DNA of 64,000 bases, from assembly GCA_049802875.1 (NCBI GenBank), contig JBARNH010000040.1, positions 15,504 to 79,503 on the forward strand, written 5' to 3'. The notes below the pieces were generated by a model, which was not told where the DNA came from, searched no databases, and saw only the letters and a list, made by a program, of their open reading frames with translations. Every line of letters starts with the position of its first letter. Within the stretch, counting starts at the first letter, position 1. Origin of the DNA: Lutacidiplasma sp049802875 (GTDB lineage: Archaea; Thermoplasmatota; Thermoplasmata; Lutacidiplasmatales; UBA184). Shown one piece after another: positions 48,670-56,512 of this stretch. The translations under genes and the position numbers were made by a program.

Positions 48670-49251
48670 TTACTTCAATGGCACCTTGAGCTCGACCAGG
48701 AGCGTGCGGTGTTCCTTCACGGAAATCCACTCCACCTTCAGGTACTCCCGTAGGAACTCGTCAGATACTCCGAGGGAGTGCGCCTCTTCGACGACAAACC
48801 GGTAGGCCTCGACCTCCGTCCAGCGCTTGACATAGCTCACGCCCGGCTCCCACAGGTTCGCGCCGCCCCGGCGCTGCCGGATGTGGCACAGTTCGTGGTA
48901 GATATCCATGAACAACATGAGCGCGGGACTGTCGTGAAGATGGCTCTTCCCGACGACGATGCAGTCGGACCCCGGAGAGACGACCGGGGTCCAGCGACCC
49001 CGGAACGACGGCGGGAGGTCCCAGGGCGCCACGTACATCCACATGTCCTCGTCGACGACCTCGATGCACGTGTCATCGAACAGCCGCGACCGCTTCGCGG
49101 GGTCGGGCTCGAGACGTTTCGCCGGCGGGAGCTTGTCGAGCCCGGGGAATACCGCGAGGAGAGGATGGCGGCCCGGAGGCATCTCCCGGCTCACGCGGAA
49201 CCCCTTCGGAGCGTCGTCTTCTTTTCGGGTCTTTTTCGAGGTCGGGGGCAT
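48670..49251 (-). CDS. HExxH-containing protein, putative metallopeptidase
   Basis: A 193-residue cytosolic protein. It contains MDIYHELCHIRQRRGG, an HExxH zincin-like motif in a helix, and a downstream Glu-rich helix (VKRWTEVEAYRFVVEEAHSLG) that could give the third ligand, as in ImmA/IrrE- or SprT-like proteases. The N-terminal 60 residues are basic and unstructured-looking. The family is not firmly recognised and activity is unproven. ATG 49251 has CTTATGTATC centred 26 bp upstream. Confidence 0.68.
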   Translation of the reverse strand: MPPTSKKTRKEDDAPKGFRVSREMPPGRHPLLAVFPGLDKLPPAKRLEPDPAKRSRLFDDTCIEVVDEDMWMYVAPWDLPPSFRGRWTPVVSPGSDCIVVGKSHLHDSPALMLFMDIYHELCHIRQRRGGANLWEPGVSYVKRWTEVEAYRFVVEEAHSLGVSDEFLREYLKVEWISVKEHRTLLVELKVPLK

Positions 49252-49272
49252 CGACCGAGGGCGAGGGCGGCC

Positions 49273-49282
49273 GATACATAAG
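49273..49282 (-). promoter_or_regulatory. TATA-like box of the HExxH protein gene
   Basis: CTTATGTATC on the minus strand, centred 26 bp before the ATG at 49251. It is one of the better leaderless promoters in the window. Confidence 0.55.
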
Positions 49283-49349
49283 TTCCGCTCCGAGGGCCCC
49301 GCCGGCCGCGAGCGGCATCGCTTTTCCCGCTCGCGCCTTCTCCCACTTC

Positions 49350-50306
49350 GTGGCCGCTCGAACCGCGACGCTCACCCTCGTTCCGGGCGTTCGCGTCGGA
49401 CAGGCCGAAGCGCCGGGCGGTTCCAGCGGAGTTACCGTAACGCTCTTCGACGCTCCCGCGCCCACCGTGATTGACGTTCGGGGGGGCGCGTCGGCGACGT
49501 ACGACACCGCTTCGCTCTCGCTCGACGCGACGTTCGGACGTCGTTGGGCGATCTTCTTCGCCGGTGGCAGCTTGTACGGTCTCGACGCGGCCCGGGGTGT
49601 TCGTACTCGAATCCTCGAAACGGGAGGTGGACACCGGGCGTTCCAGAACCCGATCCCCGTCGTCCCGATCTCGGGCGCGGCGCTCTTTGACCTCCCGCAG
49701 GATATGGAGGAACTCCCGGACTACCTGCCCCTCGGATACGAAGCGGCGCGACGGGCGAGTCGGGATGCTGTAGCGGTCGGCCGCTTCGGCGCCGGCGCGG
49801 GCGCGACGGTGGGAAAATATCGGGGGCGCGGACACGCGATGCGCGGCGGGGTCGGCAGCGCGGCGAGCCGGGAACGGGGCCTCGGCTCGGTGGGGGTCCT
49901 GGTCGCGATCAATGCGGTCGGAGCGGTCCGGGACCCGTCCAGCGGTGCCTGGGTCGCGGGTGCCCGGGGCCCGCACGGGACGGTCATCCCACCGGACCGC
50001 CCGGCGCCGCACCGAGAGCGAGTGACCGGCACGACACTCGCCCTCGTCGTCACGGACCTTGGGATCGATCGGCCGACCCTCGCCCGGGTCGCGGCGATCG
50101 TCCACGCCGGCCTTTCCGCGGCGATCCGGCCGTTTCATAGTTCGACCGATGGGGACGTGCTCTTCGCCGCGACGACCGGGGGGTCGTCGCCCCGCGTCCG
50201 AGAGTCTCGACCGGGCGAAGTGGCGGACCGACTGGGTGCTCGCGCTTCCGCGCTCGCCGTCGAGGCGGTCCTCGGCGCGGTCCGGTCGGCCAACCGGGCA
50301 GAGTGA
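49350..50306 (+). CDS. P1 (S58/DmpA) family aminopeptidase-like protein
   Basis: A 318-residue member of the DmpA/P1 family, N-terminal-nucleophile-like enzymes that self-cleave. Family features include the opening LVPGVRVGQAE, GGSLYGLDAARGV (conserved Gly/Asp/Ala block), GATVGKYRGRGHAMRGGVGSA and the predicted cleavage region TGTTLALVVTD, in which Thr is the nucleophile candidate. C-terminal AAIVHAGLSAAIRPFHSSTDGDVLFA matches the family. Substrates may be short peptides or beta-amino peptides. The GTG start at 49350 follows a GC-rich leader. Two bases separate its stop from the convergent regulator's. Confidence 0.86.
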   Translation: MAARTATLTLVPGVRVGQAEAPGGSSGVTVTLFDAPAPTVIDVRGGASATYDTASLSLDATFGRRWAIFFAGGSLYGLDAARGVRTRILETGGGHRAFQNPIPVVPISGAALFDLPQDMEELPDYLPLGYEAARRASRDAVAVGRFGAGAGATVGKYRGRGHAMRGGVGSAASRERGLGSVGVLVAINAVGAVRDPSSGAWVAGARGPHGTVIPPDRPAPHRERVTGTTLALVVTDLGIDRPTLARVAAIVHAGLSAAIRPFHSSTDGDVLFAATTGGSSPRVRESRPGEVADRLGARASALAVEAVLGAVRSANRAE

Positions 50307-50308
50307 CC

Positions 50309-50887
50309 CTATTCCGCCGCCGTTCGGCGCAACGGCGTGCCCCGGAGCCCCCGGATCAGGTCCGCCTTCGTGACGATCCCCTGGAGATCCCCTCGAGTGG
50401 CGACGAGCACCGCCGGATAGCGCCCGAGCAACCCGGGGAGAAGGTCCGCGGGAAAGCCCTCGTCCACGACCGGGTATGCCGCCTCGAGGACGTCCCGGAC
50501 GCGGGTGCGACGAGACGACGGCTGGGCCAGGGCCCGGAGCAACGCGGATTCCGAGAGCGAGCCGACGACCTTCCCTCCGTCAACGACCGGCAGCTGCGAG
50601 AAGGCGCCGCCCTCCAGGCGTTGGGCCGCTGTGGTGAGGGTCGCGGAGGATTCGACCGTGACCAGCGACCGGTTCATCAGGTCCCCCACCGTTAGCCGCG
50701 GGGCGGCGAACCCCTCCTGAGCCTCCAGGTAGGAGAGGATCTGCTGGACCAGCTCGTACGACGGCCGAATCTGGCCCCGCTCGATCCGGGAGAGGGTGGC
50801 GTCGCTGCGGCCGACCGCTCGCGCGAGCTCGCCTAGGGAGATTCCGAGCGCGAGGCGTCGTTTGCGGATCTCGGTGAGGGTGTCCAT
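50309..50887 (-). CDS. HTH-CBS transcriptional regulator
   Basis: A 192-residue regulator with an N-terminal XRE-type helix-turn-helix (TEIRKRRLALGISLGELARAVGRSDATLSRIERGQIRPSYELV) and a C-terminal pair of CBS domains (VGDLMNRSLVTVESSATLT, GIVTKADLIRGLRG). HTH-CBS proteins are common in archaea and presumably sense a nucleotide or cofactor; the target is unknown. It faces the P1 peptidase gene and may not control it. CATAACC about 30 bp upstream may be its TATA box. Confidence 0.9.
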   Translation of the reverse strand: MDTLTEIRKRRLALGISLGELARAVGRSDATLSRIERGQIRPSYELVQQILSYLEAQEGFAAPRLTVGDLMNRSLVTVESSATLTTAAQRLEGGAFSQLPVVDGGKVVGSLSESALLRALAQPSSRRTRVRDVLEAAYPVVDEGFPADLLPGLLGRYPAVLVATRGDLQGIVTKADLIRGLRGTPLRRTAAE

Positions 50888-50989
50888 TCGGGGTCGTGGG
50901 GCACGGCCGATCGAGGTTATGGCCCTTGGGGCGCTCGAGCGGAGGCCCGGTCGAGTTCCCGAAAGGGAAAAGACCCGGCGGCCCCTTCC

Positions 50990-51262
50990 GTGACTGTACC
51001 GATGGACGCCCCGGCCCGGCGCATCTCGTGGATCAGCCCACCCCCGGAGATCTGTACTCTCTGCAAGGAGCCGCTGGGCAATCCGGAAGAGACCAGTTCC
51101 TGGAACGGGAGTCCCGCACACCGAGACTGTGTACGCGTGCACTTGCTCCAACGCGACCCGGCGTTCCGCGAATCGGCCGATGGCTCGGAGCCGAGCGACG
51201 ACGTCGGGGACTCGCTCGACGGAGTCCTCCCTCGGGACGACGACGAGACGGACTTCGACTGA
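50990..51262 (+). CDS. Small acidic zinc-finger-like protein
   Basis: A 90-residue protein. The core ICTLCKEPLGN and PAHRDCVRVHL give a C-x2-C...H-x2-C set that could bind zinc. The C-terminal half is strongly acidic (SEPSDDVGDSLDGVLPRDDDETDFD). Possibly an interaction adaptor; no family is recognised. GTG 50990 or ATG 51002 may start it. Confidence 0.6.
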   Translation: MTVPMDAPARRISWISPPPEICTLCKEPLGNPEETSSWNGSPAHRDCVRVHLLQRDPAFRESADGSEPSDDVGDSLDGVLPRDDDETDFD

Positions 51263-51377
51263 CGTCTAACCGTCGCGCCCCTCGGCCCGCAAGCGGGACC
51301 CTCCGCAATCGTAACCCATAAGAAGGGGGGGCCCGTGGTCGGAATAAGCCGCCAAGGCTTCCGAAGAGGGAGACCCC

Positions 51378-52970
51378 ATGCCCGAAGTTGTAATCACGTG
51401 CGACTGGACGATGATGAGCAACCACCACGGGAAGGAGTTCCTGGGTTTTGGGACAACGACCCCCGCCTACATCCTTCCCGAGAAGGTCTACGCCAAGATG
51501 TTCTACCCCGCGATGGCCTGCGACGAGAACGGGTACCCGCAGCAGGCCCCATATGGCATGCGAAAGATCGAAGCCTCGCTCATGGACGCGGGCTTTGACG
51601 CGCGGATCGTTCACCCGAGCCACCTGGGCAAGTACATGCCCGGTGAGGCGAAGGTTCTGCTCATCTCGGGCCACGATTACTTCGGCCTCAACCCCCCGAG
51701 CTCGACGTTCGGGGGCGTGATGCACAAGGAGCCGCTCAATTCGGTCAATTTCAAGCGCATGCTGAGTCAGCCAGCGGTCGTCGAGGCTCGCAAGCAGGGA
51801 CTCAAGATCATCGCGGGTGGCCCCTGCGCCTGGCAGCTCGCACCGGCGACCCGGTTCAAACTCCCGTGGATCCAGGAGTTCCTCGACTCGATCGGTGGGA
51901 TCGACACGGTCGTCGAGGGCGAAGCGGACCTGTTCGTCCGCGAGATCGTCCAGAAGGCACTCCGCGATGAATTCCTCCCCCCGCACGTGGTCATGAGCGC
52001 TCGGGAGGCCCCGAAGGTCGAACAGATCTCATCGATCCGATTTCCGAGCGTCAACGGCCTCATCGAGATCGGCCGAGGCTGCTGCCGGGGATGTTCGTTC
52101 TGTTCGGTCACCACCCGGCCGACGCGATGGTATCCGCTCGAGAAGATCGAACAGGAATTGCAGGTCAATGCCAAGATCGGCGTGCGCAAGGGGTTGCTCC
52201 ACTCGGATGACGTCTACTTCTACGGCAGCCCGAACGTCATGCCGCACGAAGAGAAGTTGATCCCGCTACTGAAGCTCGCGAAGAAGTACTACGAGCAGGT
52301 CGGCTGGAGCCACGTCGCGATCGCGTCACTCATGACGAAGCCGAAGCTCCTGCAGAAGTGCGGCGAGGTCCTCCTCGACGAGAAGCAGGACTGGTGGGGG
52401 GTCGAGGTCGGTGTGGAGACCGGTTCGCCCCGGATGGTCACCGCCGCGATGCCCGGAAAGGTCGCCCCGTTCAAAGCCTCCCAGTGGCCCGAGCTGGTCG
52501 TCCAAGCCGCGGGCCTGATGAACGACAACAAGGTCTATCCGGCGTGCACGTTCATCGTCGGTCTCCCTCAGGAAACCGAGGACGACGTCGCCAAGACGAT
52601 CGACCTCATCGACGACCTGTGGGACTTCAAGGCGATCCTGGTCCCGATGTTCTTCGTGCCGCTGGGCCACCTCAAGTCGCGGGACTGGTTCAGCCGTGAC
52701 AAGCTCTCTCCGCTTCAGGAAGAGCTCCTCAAGCGGGCGTTGACCCACGGCCTACGCCAGTCGCGGGGCCTCCTCAACGACTTCTTCGACTGGGAGGGCA
52801 ACCACACCCGGCTCTACCGGACCGGCTTCTTGGGCTTCATCAACTTCCTCGAGGGACTGGCGAAGCTGAACGGACTCTACAGCCCCGCCCAACGCACGGG
52901 TCGCGAGATCGCCGACCCGAACCGGTACCCCGACCGCCTACCGATGCCGACGATCCCGGTGCGCGAATAG
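51378..52970 (+). CDS. Cobalamin-binding-type radical SAM protein
   Basis: A 530-residue radical SAM enzyme. The Fe-S motif is IEIGRGCCRGCSFCSV (CxxxCxxC) near residue 235. Residues about 50-200 resemble a B12-binding-like Rossmann domain (KVLLISGHDYFGLNPPSS, LKIIAGGPCAW), as in the B12-binding/radical SAM class. The C-terminal part has VEVGVETGSPRMVT and TFIVGLPQETEDDVAKTIDLID, typical TIM-barrel repeats. In archaea this class includes lipid-modifying enzymes; which reaction applies is unknown. GAGGGAG at 51366 precedes the ATG, and ACCCATAAG about 60 bp upstream may be the TATA box. Confidence 0.88.
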   Translation: MPEVVITCDWTMMSNHHGKEFLGFGTTTPAYILPEKVYAKMFYPAMACDENGYPQQAPYGMRKIEASLMDAGFDARIVHPSHLGKYMPGEAKVLLISGHDYFGLNPPSSTFGGVMHKEPLNSVNFKRMLSQPAVVEARKQGLKIIAGGPCAWQLAPATRFKLPWIQEFLDSIGGIDTVVEGEADLFVREIVQKALRDEFLPPHVVMSAREAPKVEQISSIRFPSVNGLIEIGRGCCRGCSFCSVTTRPTRWYPLEKIEQELQVNAKIGVRKGLLHSDDVYFYGSPNVMPHEEKLIPLLKLAKKYYEQVGWSHVAIASLMTKPKLLQKCGEVLLDEKQDWWGVEVGVETGSPRMVTAAMPGKVAPFKASQWPELVVQAAGLMNDNKVYPACTFIVGLPQETEDDVAKTIDLIDDLWDFKAILVPMFFVPLGHLKSRDWFSRDKLSPLQEELLKRALTHGLRQSRGLLNDFFDWEGNHTRLYRTGFLGFINFLEGLAKLNGLYSPAQRTGREIADPNRYPDRLPMPTIPVRE

Positions 52971-52978
52971 CGCCGCGA

Positions 52979-53509
52979 CTAGGCCTCGTCCTCAGGGAAC
53001 TCGGCGACCGGGACGGACGCCGGGGGAAGCGGAAGGCCGGCCCGATACGGCGCCAATGCCGTTCGCCCGCCGACCCCCGGCGTTTCGATGACGCTCAACC
53101 GTGTCTCCCTTCCGTTACCGTCGTAGGCGCGCCACGCCCCGGGGCCGTAGGGGGCGCCGAGGATCAAGTGGCGACGCCCCCAACTCCGGAACAGTCGGAG
53201 GTCGGCGTCCGACGGATGGAGCGCCCCCGACGGATGCGAGTGGACCGTACCGGCGACCGATAGGTCAGCGTGGAGCATCCAGAGTTGGAAGTTCGCGTGG
53301 CGGCGCCCGGCGGTCGTGCCGGGGAGCAGCAGCAACTCGCTGATCACCCCCGGTGGCTCCGCCCGCAGGACTCCGCCGAACTCGTTGGGATACGCTGACC
53401 GTGCGCTCGCGAGCGCGCTCTCGAGGGCACGGCGGGTGATCGCCGTCGGGGTGTCCCCGAGTTTCGGCCCCCCGGGGGGCCGTTTACGTTGGGGGCGGAA
53501 GATCGGCAA
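52979..53509 (-). CDS. JAMM/MPN-domain metalloprotease-like protein
   Basis: A 176-residue protein of the JAB1/MPN/Mov34 family. The conserved Glu is in YPNEFGGVLRAE and the zinc site is TVHSHPSGALHPSDADLRLF (HxHPSGxxxPSxxD), complete for JAMM activity. In archaea such proteins cleave SAMP conjugates or process ubiquitin-like proteins; that role is inference here. It is the third gene of a leftward unit after an IMPase-like gene and NAD kinase, overlapping the kinase end by 26 bp. Confidence 0.9.
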   Translation of the reverse strand: MPIFRPQRKRPPGGPKLGDTPTAITRRALESALASARSAYPNEFGGVLRAEPPGVISELLLLPGTTAGRRHANFQLWMLHADLSVAGTVHSHPSGALHPSDADLRLFRSWGRRHLILGAPYGPGAWRAYDGNGRETRLSVIETPGVGGRTALAPYRAGLPLPPASVPVAEFPEDEA

Positions 53510-54362
53510 TCGTCGGTCCCTCCTCAGCGAACTCCTCGGACCAGGGAAGGATCCGCTTCCCCCGAAGCCGTTGGAAGAATCGGGAGCCGAACCGAACGAG
53601 CACCGCCCTCCGCGGGGAACGATAGATGGTGACCGGGGTCGTCGGCGATAGTCGGAACTCGCTTTCCCCGTCGGCGACCACGATGGCGCCGGGGGACTCC
53701 TCGACGGGCCGGAGGCGGATCGTCCGCATCGGTTCGAGGACGAGCGCCCTCGGGTCGGTGCGGAACGGGGCGATCGCCGCCAGCACGAGCGTGTCGATCG
53801 CGCTGTCCACGATCGGTCCGCGGGAACTGAGCGCGTAGGCGGTCGACCCCGTGGGGCTCGCGACGATCAACCCGTCGGCCCGTAGCCGCCCCGCCACGTG
53901 GCCGTCGAACGCTATCTCGAACAGACCCATCTTCGCGACTGCGGCGGAATGGACGACGAATTCGTTGGTCGCATCGGGGAGCGGCTGGGATCCGATCTGG
54001 GCGGCCAACTTCATCCGGTCCTCGAGGAAGTAGGACCCCTTCAGGAGGCGCTCGACCGCCCACTCGAACTCCTTCGGGCGTCGGGTCTCCACCTCCGCGA
54101 GCACTCCGACGGTCCCCGCGTTGATCGGAAGCAGCGGGGCGTTCGAGCGGCGCAGTGCGTGTAAGAACGTCCCGTCGCCTCCGATCGCCATCAGCACGTC
54201 ACAGTCGATCCGCTCGAGCGGCACGTGCGGTCGGGACGGATCGACCCGAGCGACCTCGTCGCTGAGCAGCACCTCGGCCCGGTTCCCAACCAGCGAGAGG
54301 AGCTCCGCTGCGAGGTCGTGAACCTTTGGTTTTTCCGGGTGGCCGGTGAGGCCGATCCTCAC
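53484..54362 (-). CDS. nadK: NAD kinase
   Basis: Phosphorylates NAD to NADP. The 292-residue protein has the family motif MAIGGDGTFLHALRR near residue 59, ATNEFVVHSAAVAKM and the substrate-binding GLIVASPTGSTAYALSSRGPIV. GTG 54362 is chosen because it overlaps the upstream gene's TGA (GTGA). Methanocaldococcus MJ0917 is an NAD kinase fused to an inositol-monophosphatase-like NADP phosphatase; here the two are adjacent, coupled genes. NADP from it would serve zwf and gnd. Confidence 0.93.
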   Translation of the reverse strand: MRIGLTGHPEKPKVHDLAAELLSLVGNRAEVLLSDEVARVDPSRPHVPLERIDCDVLMAIGGDGTFLHALRRSNAPLLPINAGTVGVLAEVETRRPKEFEWAVERLLKGSYFLEDRMKLAAQIGSQPLPDATNEFVVHSAAVAKMGLFEIAFDGHVAGRLRADGLIVASPTGSTAYALSSRGPIVDSAIDTLVLAAIAPFRTDPRALVLEPMRTIRLRPVEESPGAIVVADGESEFRLSPTTPVTIYRSPRRAVLVRFGSRFFQRLRGKRILPWSEEFAEEGPTIADLPPPT

Positions 54363-55168
54363 AGATACGACTCCTGGGCGACCTTTTGGTACGCCGCATC
54401 TCCCCACGCGAAAACGCTCGTCCGACGGTCGAGTCGAAGCGGGAACGAGTCGATCGAATGTCCTCGAGCGTCGGCGAAACCGCCGCCGGCCTCGAGCAGG
54501 ATGCGATACGCCGCGGCGATGTCGGTGGCCCGAAGGTCCGAGGCTTCCGAGTGATTCTCGAAGAGGTAGCCGTCGGCGCTGCCCTGCGCGACCATCAGCA
54601 ATTCCTGCGACGCGCACCCGAGAGAGCGGACGCGTCGCGCCTTCCCCGCGGCGCGGACCGACCGCTCGGTCGCGTTCCGACCCAGGTTGACGAACAGCAT
54701 CTCGGTCTTCGGGTTCCACGGTCGAGTGTGGATCGGCCGTCCGTCCTGGTACGCTCCCGCCCCTCGGCTCGCCCACCAAGTCGTTCCGTGATGAAGGTCC
54801 CGGACGAGCCCGGCCTCGATCCCGGCGAGGTCGCTCTTCCCGAGCGCAAGGGACACGGTGAAGAACGGCTGGTTGCGCAGTGCGTTGTGGCTTCCGTCGA
54901 TCGGGTCCACCACCAAAGTACGGTTCCCGCCCCGCGCGACGTGCCCGATCTCCTCGGACAATAGGTCCCAGTCGACCCCTTCGGCGTCGAGCATCCGAAG
55001 GATCTCTGCCTCCGCCAACCGGTCGAGCTCCTCCGTCGGCGTTCCGTCGGCGCCCATCGCGACGACGTCCGCACGGCGCGGTGAACTCCGCGCGTCGCGC
55101 ACGACCCGGTGGACCGCTACGCTCACCCGGTAGAGGACCTCGAGCTCCGGCGGCGGTGCCTCGGGCAC
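54359..55168 (-). CDS. suhB: Inositol-monophosphatase-like phosphatase (possible NADP/FBP phosphatase)
   Basis: A 269-residue Li+-sensitive-type phosphatase of the IMPase/FBPase superfamily. The metal site is in LLSEEIG (Glu) and VVDPIDGSHNALRNQPFF (DPIDG), with a second motif DLRATDIAAAYRILLEAGG. Archaeal members act on inositol phosphates, fructose-1,6-bisphosphate or NADP. The overlap with nadK (4 bp) points to NADP as a candidate substrate, by analogy with the MJ0917 fusion. The start at 55168 is the first Met of the frame. Confidence 0.88.
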   Translation of the reverse strand: MPEAPPPELEVLYRVSVAVHRVVRDARSSPRRADVVAMGADGTPTEELDRLAEAEILRMLDAEGVDWDLLSEEIGHVARGGNRTLVVDPIDGSHNALRNQPFFTVSLALGKSDLAGIEAGLVRDLHHGTTWWASRGAGAYQDGRPIHTRPWNPKTEMLFVNLGRNATERSVRAAGKARRVRSLGCASQELLMVAQGSADGYLFENHSEASDLRATDIAAAYRILLEAGGGFADARGHSIDSFPLRLDRRTSVFAWGDAAYQKVAQESYL

Positions 55169-55234
55169 GGCCGCGGGACGGACGCCGGACTAAAGACGCC
55201 TTCTTCGAGGACGCGGGGCGCCGGAGTCGGCATG

Positions 55235-55243
55235 ACGTTATGT
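55235..55243 (+). promoter_or_regulatory. TATA-like box of the beta-CASP nuclease gene
   Basis: ACGTTATGT centred about 27 bp before the ATG at 55266, consistent with a leaderless promoter between divergent genes. Confidence 0.45.
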
Positions 55244-55265
55244 GGGAACGCCGCTCGGGCCGTCG

Positions 55266-56498
55266 ATGGAACTCCAGTTTCTCGGGGGCGCCTCCGAGGT
55301 CGGCTCGCTCGGACTTGTCGTCCGCGACCAGGGCCGCACGCTCCTCTTCGACTACGGGATGACCCCGACCGACCCGCCCAGTTACCCTCGACCGGCACCG
55401 GTGAACATCGACGTCGCCTTCCTCTCGCACGCTCACCTGGACCACTCGGGAATGACCCCGATCCTGAGTCGACTCCCCAAAGCGCGGATCGTCGCGACGC
55501 CCGTGACGATCGCGGTCGCCGACCTCCTGACGAAGGACGCGCTCAAGATCGCCCGTCTCGAGGGGTACCTCCCGCCGTACACTTCCCAGGACGTGCACGC
55601 CCTCCACACTCGTTTCACGGCGGTCGACCGCCGACAGACGTTCCGCCACAAGGGAATCGAGGTGCAGCTGACGCCCGCGGGTCACATCCCCGGGGCGTCG
55701 ATGATGCTCTACAAAGGAGCGAAGGACGTCCTCTTCACCGGAGATATCCAAACGATCCCGACGCATCTGGTGGGCGCCGCGGAACCGTTGCAGTGCGACG
55801 TGCTCGTGATGGAGTCGACCTACGCCGGCAAGGAACACCCGGATCGAAAGGAGACCGAGCGGCGCTTTCGTGACAAGGTCGCGGAGACGGTCGAGCGCGG
55901 CGGGAAGGTCATCGTTCCCGCCTTTGCGGTCGGGCGCGCTCAGGAGGTTCTGATGTCACTCGCCTCGACCGGGTTCGAGACGTACCTGGACGGGATGGCG
56001 CGCAAGGTCAACTCGATCTACCTGAGCGCTCCGGAGTATCTCGCCGACTCGCGACGATTCCGTCGTGCCCTCGAGGGGGTCCATGTCGTCGAGGGCCCCG
56101 GCGACCGTCGGAAAGCCCTTCGGGAAGCCAACGTCATCGTCACCACCGGGGGAATGCTCGACGGCGGGCCGGTGCTCTACTACATCGGAGAGCTGTACCG
56201 GGACGCGAACAGCTCGATCTTCCTCACCGGATACCAGGTCGAAGGCTCGAACGGACGTCAGCTCATGGACGAGGGGACGCTGACGATCGACGAGACGACG
56301 ATCCACCCCACCTGTGAGATCGACAAGTTCGATTTTTCGGCCCACGCGGGCCACTCGGACCTCGTCCGAATGGTCGAAGCCACGCACGCGTCGACGGTCG
56401 TCCTCATGCACGGCGACCACCGCGAAGCGCTCAAGGACGCGTTGCCGAGCTCGCTGGACGTGCTGCTTCCCGAGAACGGGAAGCCGTTCTCGCTGTGA
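55266..56498 (+). CDS. MBL-fold beta-CASP ribonuclease (aCPSF2-like)
   Basis: A 410-residue RNA-processing nuclease. The MBL part has FLGGASEVGSLGL and LSHAHLDHSGMTPIL (HxHxDH), GHIPGASMMLY and FTGDIQ. The beta-CASP insert follows with VIVPAFAVGRAQEVL and FLTGYQVEGSNGRQL; the final metal ligands are in FDFSAHAGHSDLV and LMHGDHREALK. There is no N-terminal KH domain, so it is of the aCPSF2/aRNase J-like class, not aCPSF1. ATG 55266 is preferred over the upstream 55242 because of the TATA-like box. Role: RNA 3'-end or decay processing. Confidence 0.92.
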   Translation: MELQFLGGASEVGSLGLVVRDQGRTLLFDYGMTPTDPPSYPRPAPVNIDVAFLSHAHLDHSGMTPILSRLPKARIVATPVTIAVADLLTKDALKIARLEGYLPPYTSQDVHALHTRFTAVDRRQTFRHKGIEVQLTPAGHIPGASMMLYKGAKDVLFTGDIQTIPTHLVGAAEPLQCDVLVMESTYAGKEHPDRKETERRFRDKVAETVERGGKVIVPAFAVGRAQEVLMSLASTGFETYLDGMARKVNSIYLSAPEYLADSRRFRRALEGVHVVEGPGDRRKALREANVIVTTGGMLDGGPVLYYIGELYRDANSSIFLTGYQVEGSNGRQLMDEGTLTIDETTIHPTCEIDKFDFSAHAGHSDLVRMVEATHASTVVLMHGDHREALKDALPSSLDVLLPENGKPFSL

Positions 56499-56512
56499 GT
56501 TCGCCCGCGCGG

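Noticed and set aside
54363..55838. In-frame extension that would fuse NAD kinase to a long upstream segment
   Set aside because: The extension runs through suhB in a different frame and antisense to the beta-CASP gene; its sequence is Arg-rich without domain. The GTGA overlap marks the true start.
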